Under the pieces are notes generated by a model. That model was given only the letters and a program-made list of their open reading frames with translations, was not told the origin of the DNA and did not search any database. Shown here piece after piece: positions 8,131 to 11,424 of a stretch of DNA of 11,424 bases; within the stretch, counting starts at the first letter, position 1; each line of letters starts with the position of its first letter. The position numbers and the translations under genes were made by a program. Source of the DNA: Betaproteobacteria bacterium (lineage in GTDB: Bacteria > Pseudomonadota > Gammaproteobacteria > Burkholderiales > Burkholderiaceae_C); assembly GCA_009923345.1 (NCBI GenBank), contig RFTR01000044.1, positions 1 to 11,424 of the forward strand. Reading direction: 5' to 3'.

Positions 8131-8177
8131 TTGGTACCCCTCAAAAGTGTTGTAAAAACTCGGGATAACCCTAAACT
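8131..8177 (+). promoter_or_regulatory. Candidate phasin promoter region
   Basis: Two weak sigma70-like pairs are visible in the 189-bp gap between the divergent deacetylase and phasin genes: TTGGTA (8131) with TAAAAA (8153), and TTGTAA (8150) with TAAACT (8172), each with a 16-nt spacer. Neither is close to consensus, so the exact promoter is uncertain. I could not pick a convincing minus-strand promoter for the deacetylase operon. Confidence 0.3.
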
Positions 8178-8185
8178 CCATCCCA

Positions 8186-8199
8186 TTGCTGCAAAGCAA
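8186..8199. repeat. Small inverted repeat upstream of the phasin gene
   Basis: TTGCTGCAAAGCAA has 5-bp complementary arms around GCAA. It lies 36 nt before the phasin ATG and 26 nt before its GGAG ribosome binding site. It could be a 5'-leader hairpin or an operator; phasin genes are often controlled by PhaR, which binds TGC-rich sites, but that link is only an analogy. Confidence 0.35.
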
Positions 8200-8234
8200 C
8201 ATTTTTATCAACTTTCACATTTCTGGAGATTCAC

Positions 8235-8777
8235 ATGATTACTACCGAACAAATCGTCGCTTCTAACAAAGCCGCCTTGAATAGCGCATTCGCCATGAGC
8301 AACGACGCTTTCACTAGCGTTGAAAAGCTGGTGGAACTTAACTTGACTGCCGCACGCAGCTCATTGACTGAGTCCGCTGACTTCTTCAAAAGCTTGATGG
8401 GCGCTAAAGATCCACAACAAGTTTTGGCTCTCCAAGCTGAGTTTTTCCAACCTTTGGCTGAAAAAACTGCTTCCTACTCACGCCACGTGTATGAAATCAC
8501 TTCTGAGACTGGCGCTGAATTGGGCAAAGCTGTTGAAGCCAAAGCCGCTGAAGCTCAAAAACAATTCGTAAGCTTTTTTGACTCTGCTTTGAAAAACGCA
8601 CCTGCTGGCTCTGAGTCTGCAGTGGCTTTCTTGAAGCAAGCTCTCAATGCAAGCAACACGGCCGCTGAATCTGTTCAAAAAGTTGTCAAACAAGCTACTG
8701 ACTTAGCTGAAAGCAACTTCAACGCTGTAACTGAAACTGCTGCAAAAGTCAGCAAGACAGTTGCAAAAAAGCGTTAA
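8235..8777 (+). CDS. phaP: Phasin family protein (polyhydroxyalkanoate granule-associated)
   Basis: Phasins coat polyhydroxyalkanoate granules, limit their fusion and steer their number and size. This 180-residue protein is predicted to be almost all amphipathic helix, rich in Ala, Lys, Glu and Ser with no Trp or Cys. It has the Burkholderiales phasin pattern: an N-terminal TEQIVASNKAALN segment, the central FFKSLMGAKDPQQVLALQAEF block (residues 50-70), and a Lys/Ala-rich tail ending AKKR. GGAG at 8225-8228 is 6 nt before the ATG. Codon choice looks biased (many GCT, ACT, AAA), as expected for an abundant protein. It appears monocistronic, with a strong terminator, and no PHA synthase or reductase gene is nearby. 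Other helical coiled-coil proteins are the only real alternative. Confidence 0.92.
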   Translation: MITTEQIVASNKAALNSAFAMSNDAFTSVEKLVELNLTAARSSLTESADFFKSLMGAKDPQQVLALQAEFFQPLAEKTASYSRHVYEITSETGAELGKAVEAKAAEAQKQFVSFFDSALKNAPAGSESAVAFLKQALNASNTAAESVQKVVKQATDLAESNFNAVTETAAKVSKTVAKKR

Positions 8778-8797
8778 TTTGAAAAGATTGTCTCCTC

Positions 8798-8831
8798 GGA
8801 TCTTTTTAATCACCCTTGGGTGTTGAGATCC
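8798..8831. repeat. Nested inverted repeat after the phasin stop
   Basis: GGATCT (8798-8803) pairs with AGATCC (8826-8831), and inside it CACCC (8811-8815) pairs with GGGTG (8818-8822). The transcript could form an interrupted stem in the 3' untranslated region just before the terminator, perhaps a stabilising element. The pairing is seen; a role is guesswork. Confidence 0.4.
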
Positions 8832-8837
8832 ATTGAA

Positions 8838-8868
8838 GGGCCCGTCGAAAGACGGGCCCTCTTTTTTT
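8838..8868 (+). terminator. Strong intrinsic terminator of the phasin gene
   Basis: A perfect 9-bp GC-rich stem, GGGCCCGTC / GACGGGCCC, closed by a GAAA tetraloop, is followed by TCTTTTTTT. The T-run overlaps the TAA stop of the convergent patatin-like gene (8869-8867). On the minus strand the stem is followed only by TTC, so it should work mainly for the plus strand. Confidence 0.95.
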
Positions 8869-9871
8869 ATCGAGGCAAGAGTGCAACGCGCACTTTTGGC
8901 AGTGCAGCAAGCATGGCGGCACGTCCAGCTTCTATAGATTTGCGCCTTGCGCTAAATTCCGCCGACCCCACAGTCCCTAAGGCAGGTCGAACGACCACAT
9001 CGGCTTCCCGCAATTCCAAGTTGTTGATGCTTTTTCCCATGATGGTGAAGGTTTGCATCAAGATTTGGAACATATCGCCTGTTTTTGCGTTCTCTGGCGT
9101 GCTGGAAATATCTACGGCCAAAACAAACTCTGCGCCCATCTGGCGGGCAAACCGCACAGGAACTGGGGACACCAAGCCACCATCGACAAACTCACGCGTT
9201 CCAATCTTGACGGGCTCAAAAACAGAGGGTACCGAACTCGACGCGCGTACAGCAGTGCCTAAGTCGCCACGTTGGAACAAAACACCCTGTCCAGTTTGCA
9301 AATCGGTAGCCACTATGCCCAAAGACATGGGTAAGTCCTCAATCTTTTGATTGCCAGTTTTGCTGTTGACGTAGCGGGCTAGAGCATCACCGCGCATCAT
9401 TCCTCGGCTGAGCAAAGGAATCGTCCAGTCGGTGATGGTGGCTTCATCCATAGTTTCGGACAGTTGTTGCAGCTGTGCGCCGTTTTTGCCGCTGGCGTAA
9501 AAGGCAGCGACCAAGCTACCGGCGGAGGTTCCCACAACATAGTCGGGTTTGATACCAGCTTCCTCTAATACTTGAATGACGCCAACGTGGGCAAATCCTC
9601 TGGCGGCTCCGCCTCCCAAAGCTAGTCCAAATTTGGGAACGCGCTTGGCTACGGGTGAATCCGAAGCCGTGTCTTTGCTAACACCTTCAGAAGTAGCACC
9701 TGTGCCGGGTTTGAGGGGCCCTTGGGTGCTACAAGCCGTCACCACCACCACCACAGCACAACCTAAAAACTTAGCAATCGCACGTTTCACCTTGATACCG
9801 GTCCCTGGGGACAGCAATTCACCCGGGGGCATTGGTTCAGTAGTTTTATTTAGCGCTGAATTTTGGAGCAT
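8867..9871 (-). CDS. Patatin-like phospholipase, RssA type, predicted lipoprotein
   Basis: A patatin-fold serine hydrolase with a Ser-Asp dyad. Motifs, numbered from ATG 9871: oxyanion-hole GGGAARG (86-92), nucleophile elbow GTSAG with Ser116, and DGG with Asp230. A hydrophobic stretch (FLGCAVVVVVTAC) ends in a lipobox-like VTAC with Cys47, followed by a linker rich in Gly, Ser, Thr and Pro, so the enzyme is probably a lipid-anchored envelope protein. The start is uncertain: from ATG 9871 the n-region is unusually long (about 27 residues before KVKR), whereas GTG at 9790 would give VKRAIAKFLG and Cys20, a textbook lipoprotein signal. ATG at 9832 is another option. None has a strong Shine-Dalgarno. 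The natural lipid substrate is unknown. It is transcribed alone, toward the phasin terminator. Confidence 0.9.
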   Translation of the reverse strand: MLQNSALNKTTEPMPPGELLSPGTGIKVKRAIAKFLGCAVVVVVTACSTQGPLKPGTGATSEGVSKDTASDSPVAKRVPKFGLALGGGAARGFAHVGVIQVLEEAGIKPDYVVGTSAGSLVAAFYASGKNGAQLQQLSETMDEATITDWTIPLLSRGMMRGDALARYVNSKTGNQKIEDLPMSLGIVATDLQTGQGVLFQRGDLGTAVRASSSVPSVFEPVKIGTREFVDGGLVSPVPVRFARQMGAEFVLAVDISSTPENAKTGDMFQILMQTFTIMGKSINNLELREADVVVRPALGTVGSAEFSARRKSIEAGRAAMLAALPKVRVALLPR

Positions 9872-9935
9872 TGGATTTCGTATTCTTATTCTGAAAGGTG
9901 GCAGTTATTGCATGGGCATTTGGCAAGCGGTTAGA

Positions 9936-9963
9936 TTGTCCCCGATCGACGATCCAGCATAAT
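9936..9963 (+). promoter_or_regulatory. Probable sigma70 promoter of the SDR gene
   Basis: TTGTCC (9936-9941) and CATAAT (9958-9963) are separated by 16 nt; the -10 matches consensus at five of six positions. The start of transcription would fall around 9970, inside the palindrome described next. Confidence 0.55.
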
Positions 9964-9982
9964 TGACGTTACGTCAACGTAA
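9963..9982. promoter_or_regulatory. ACGT-repeat operator, LiuR-like
   Basis: The sequence TTGACGTTACGTCAACGTAA holds two overlapping perfect palindromes: TTGACGT-T-ACGTCAA (9963-9977) and TTACGT-CA-ACGTAA (9969-9982). A further ACGTCA lies at 9989-9994. The ACGT-N2-ACGT arrangement resembles the site I recall for LiuR, a MerR-family regulator of branched-chain amino acid and fatty acid catabolism in proteobacteria. It sits directly downstream of the -10, where bound protein would block transcription, and it precedes a gene of that pathway. The palindrome is seen; the regulator is inferred. Confidence 0.6.
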
Positions 9983-10024
9983 AAAGACACGTCAGCCATC
10001 CTCATTCACACATCGGAGATATTC

Positions 10025-10783
10025 ATGGAGATCCAAGGCAAGGTTTTTATCGTCACAGGCGGAGCATCAGGATTGGGCGAAGGAACAGCCCGCGCCTTAG
10101 CCCAACATGGCGCGCATGTGGTGATTGCCGATATGCAGGTTGAAAAGGGCCAAACCGTGGCCAAAGACATCGGTGGCGCGTTTGTCGCCTGCGACGTCAG
10201 CAAAGAAGCCGATGGACAAGCCGTTATTGCCAAGGCTGTGTCTATGGGCAAATTGATGGGCCTGGTCAACTGCGCAGGCATCGCCCCCGCAGAGAAAACC
10301 GTGGGCAAACACGGTGCGCACAAATTAGACGTTTTCACGAAGACGATCACGGTCAACCTGATCGGTAGCTTCAACATGATCCGCTTGGCGGCTGAAGCCA
10401 TGAGCCACAACGAACCTGAAGCCAGTGGCGAGCGTGGCGCCATCATTTCAACTGCGTCGGTGGCCGCCTATGACGGACAAATGGGCCAGGCCGCATACAG
10501 CGCGTCTAAAGGCGGCGTGGTCGGCATGACACTCCCGATTGCTCGCGACTTAGCGCGTAACGGCATCCGCAATATGACCATCGCCCCAGGCATTTTCCGT
10601 ACCCCCATGATGTTTGGCCTGCCCCAAGAGGTGCAAGACTCTCTGGCCGCCAGCGTGCCCTTCCCCTCGCGCTTAGGTACACCGCAAGACTACGCCAAAC
10701 TCGCCTTGCACATTTTTGAAAATGAAATGCTCAATGGCGAAGTCATTCGCTTGGATGGCGCTATTCGTCTCGCGCCAAAATGA
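10025..10783 (+). CDS. HSD10-like short-chain dehydrogenase (3-hydroxyacyl-CoA / 3-hydroxy-2-methylbutyryl-CoA dehydrogenase)
   Basis: A 252-residue classical SDR, NAD-dependent, with close resemblance to mitochondrial HSD10, which oxidises 2-methyl-3-hydroxybutyryl-CoA in isoleucine breakdown and other 3-hydroxyacyl-CoAs. Seen motifs: cofactor TGGASGLG (11-18), Asp36 after the second strand (favours NAD over NADP), NCAG (82-85), and catalytic Asn111, Ser145, Tyr158 and Lys162 in YSASK. Stretches such as VAAYDGQMGQAAYSASKGG, GMTLPIARDLA and the ending NGEVIRLDGAIR are the HSD10 hallmarks and distinguish it from FabG. GGAG at 10015-10018 is 6 nt before the ATG. The promoter and ACGT operator just upstream fit regulated acyl-CoA catabolism. 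No other isoleucine-pathway gene is adjacent in the window. Confidence 0.9.
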   Translation: MEIQGKVFIVTGGASGLGEGTARALAQHGAHVVIADMQVEKGQTVAKDIGGAFVACDVSKEADGQAVIAKAVSMGKLMGLVNCAGIAPAEKTVGKHGAHKLDVFTKTITVNLIGSFNMIRLAAEAMSHNEPEASGERGAIISTASVAAYDGQMGQAAYSASKGGVVGMTLPIARDLARNGIRNMTIAPGIFRTPMMFGLPQEVQDSLAASVPFPSRLGTPQDYAKLALHIFENEMLNGEVIRLDGAIRLAPK

Positions 10784-10883
10784 GCATAACAATTTAATTA
10801 GCTGCCCCAACAGCATTTCCCCATTTATTAAGTGGCGCTAGGCTTCCACGCGGGGAGTCTGCGCAGGGTTATGCTTTGCTTCC

Positions 10884-11399
10884 ATGGCGATCCCACAAAC
10901 CTTCATCCAAGAACTCCTCGACCGCACCGACGTGGTCGAGGTGGTGGGACGCTACGTCACTCTGAAAAAAGGCGGTGCCAATTACATGGGGCTGTGCCCC
11001 TTCCACGGCGAGAAATCCCCCTCCTTTTCGGTTAGTCCGACTAAGCAGTTTTTCCATTGCTTTGGCTGCGGCAAAAACGGAAACGCTATCGGTTTTTTGA
11101 TGGACCACGCCGGCATGAACTTTGTCGAAGCCGTCAAAGATTTAGCCCAAAACGCAGGTATGCAAGTGCCTGAAGAAGATGTCTCGCCCCAAGACCGCGA
11201 ACGCGCCGCCCAGGCCCGCCAAAAGCAAACCACACTGACCGAAGTTTTAGAAAAAGCGGGTGAAGCCTATCGCAAACACCTCAAGTCTTCCCCCCAAGCC
11301 ATCACGTATTTAAAAAACCGGGGATTGAGCGGAGAAATCGCCAGACAGTTTGGCTTGGGCGCCTGTTCACGAATGTTCGGCGTGCCAAGACCTGTCTGA
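10884..11399 (+). CDS. dnaG: DNA primase DnaG, N-terminal fragment; reading frame ends in foreign sequence
   Basis: DnaG makes RNA primers at the replication fork. Residues 1-159 are a normal primase start: MAIPQTFIQELLDRTDVVEV, then the CHC2 zinc finger with Cys38, His41, Cys59 and Cys62 (CPFHGEKSPSF and FHCFGCGKNGNAIGF), the MNFVEAVKDLAQ helix, and the linker into the catalytic core (ITYLKNRGLSGEIARQFGLG). Full-length DnaG is about 580-650 residues and would continue with a YAP-x-GW-like segment and the TOPRIM domain. Here the similarity stops at Gly159 and the frame ends 12 residues later (ACSRMFGVPRPV). None of the three forward frames restores DnaG. The start at 10884 matches the family; no good Shine-Dalgarno is visible. 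The 100 bp between it and the SDR gene hold no recognisable rpsU or terminator. Confidence 0.88.
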   Translation: MAIPQTFIQELLDRTDVVEVVGRYVTLKKGGANYMGLCPFHGEKSPSFSVSPTKQFFHCFGCGKNGNAIGFLMDHAGMNFVEAVKDLAQNAGMQVPEEDVSPQDRERAAQARQKQTTLTEVLEKAGEAYRKHLKSSPQAITYLKNRGLSGEIARQFGLGACSRMFGVPRPV

Positions 11400-11424
11400 A
11401 TGAGTCGCGCCACTTCGGCACCAT
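11361..11424. other. Sequence breakpoint inside dnaG; possible end of an insertion or an assembly junction
   Basis: From about 11361-11364 the sequence no longer encodes primase in any forward frame and runs so to the window edge. It could be the end of an inserted element starting near TGTTCACGAATGTTCGG, with a small inverted pair CGAA-TG-TTCG inside, or a chimeric assembly edge. Only about 60 bases are visible and I do not recognise a named IS family. Confidence 0.5.

Noticed and set aside
10006..10446. A 146-codon minus-strand frame over the SDR gene
   Set aside because: Antisense shadow of a clearly coding HSD10-like gene; its sequence is low-complexity and matches nothing I know.
10784..10883. 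Possible rpsU or promoter between the SDR gene and dnaG, since rpsU often precedes dnaG in proteobacteria
   Set aside because: No frame here encodes S21-like Arg/Lys-rich sequence, and no clear -35/-10 pair is visible.
10832..11035. A short plus-strand frame overlapping the start of dnaG
   Set aside because: Overlaps the primase zinc-finger region in another frame; Arg/His/Gly-rich product with no family resemblance.
11400..11424. ATG-initiated open frame running off the right edge (MSRATSAP)
   Set aside because: Only eight codons, no ribosome binding site, and it lies in unrecognised sequence after the dnaG breakpoint, so no gene call is supportable.
1..11424. CRISPR arrays, tRNA or rRNA genes, toxin-antitoxin pairs and known defence cassettes
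   Set aside because: No regularly spaced repeats, no cloverleaf-like sequence, and all long open frames are explained by metabolic or housekeeping families; RmuC alone is not evidence of a defence system.

Overview
The window looks like ordinary chromosome of a betaproteobacterium of the order Burkholderiales, probably near Comamonadaceae. The closest-feeling proteins are the EF-P C-terminus, the DnaG zinc-finger region, the phasin and the HSD10-type dehydrogenase. This is recognition from memory, not a search. By eye base composition is moderate, with a somewhat GC-richer right end.

Layout, left to right. (a) 1-1149, plus strand: the 3' end of efp with a clear intrinsic terminator, then a LOG/TIGR00730-family nucleotide phosphoribohydrolase. 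(b) 8045 down to 1124, minus strand: a compact seven-gene run in the order HDAC-family deacetylase, acyl-CoA thioesterase (broken), nitroreductase, pncB, nhaD, rmuC, MFS transporter. Junctions are ATGA or TTGA overlaps or gaps of 4 to 29 nt, so this reads as one transcription unit. Its last gene runs 26 bp into the 3' end of the convergent LOG gene. (c) 8046-8234: divergent intergenic region. (d) 8235-8868, plus strand: a phasin gene with a strong terminator. (e) 9871 down to 8867, minus strand: a patatin-like (RssA-type) lipoprotein. (f) 10025-10783, plus strand: an HSD10-like short-chain dehydrogenase of isoleucine/acyl-CoA degradation, preceded by a good promoter and a cluster of ACGT palindromes resembling a LiuR-type operator. 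(g) 10884 to the window end: the start of dnaG, which stops resembling DnaG at about 11361.

Functionally the set is metabolic and housekeeping: translation (EF-P), NAD salvage (PncB), sodium/proton homeostasis (NhaD), DNA maintenance (RmuC, DnaG), acyl-CoA and branched-chain catabolism (HSD10-like SDR, thioesterase) and storage-granule surface (phasin). I found no CRISPR array, tRNA, rRNA, recognisable defence cassette or complete mobile element, and I do not see a new multi-gene system. The points most worth a second look are the thioesterase with an out-of-frame internal deletion but preserved coupled junctions, the foreign-looking sequence that interrupts dnaG, and the ACGT-repeat operator.
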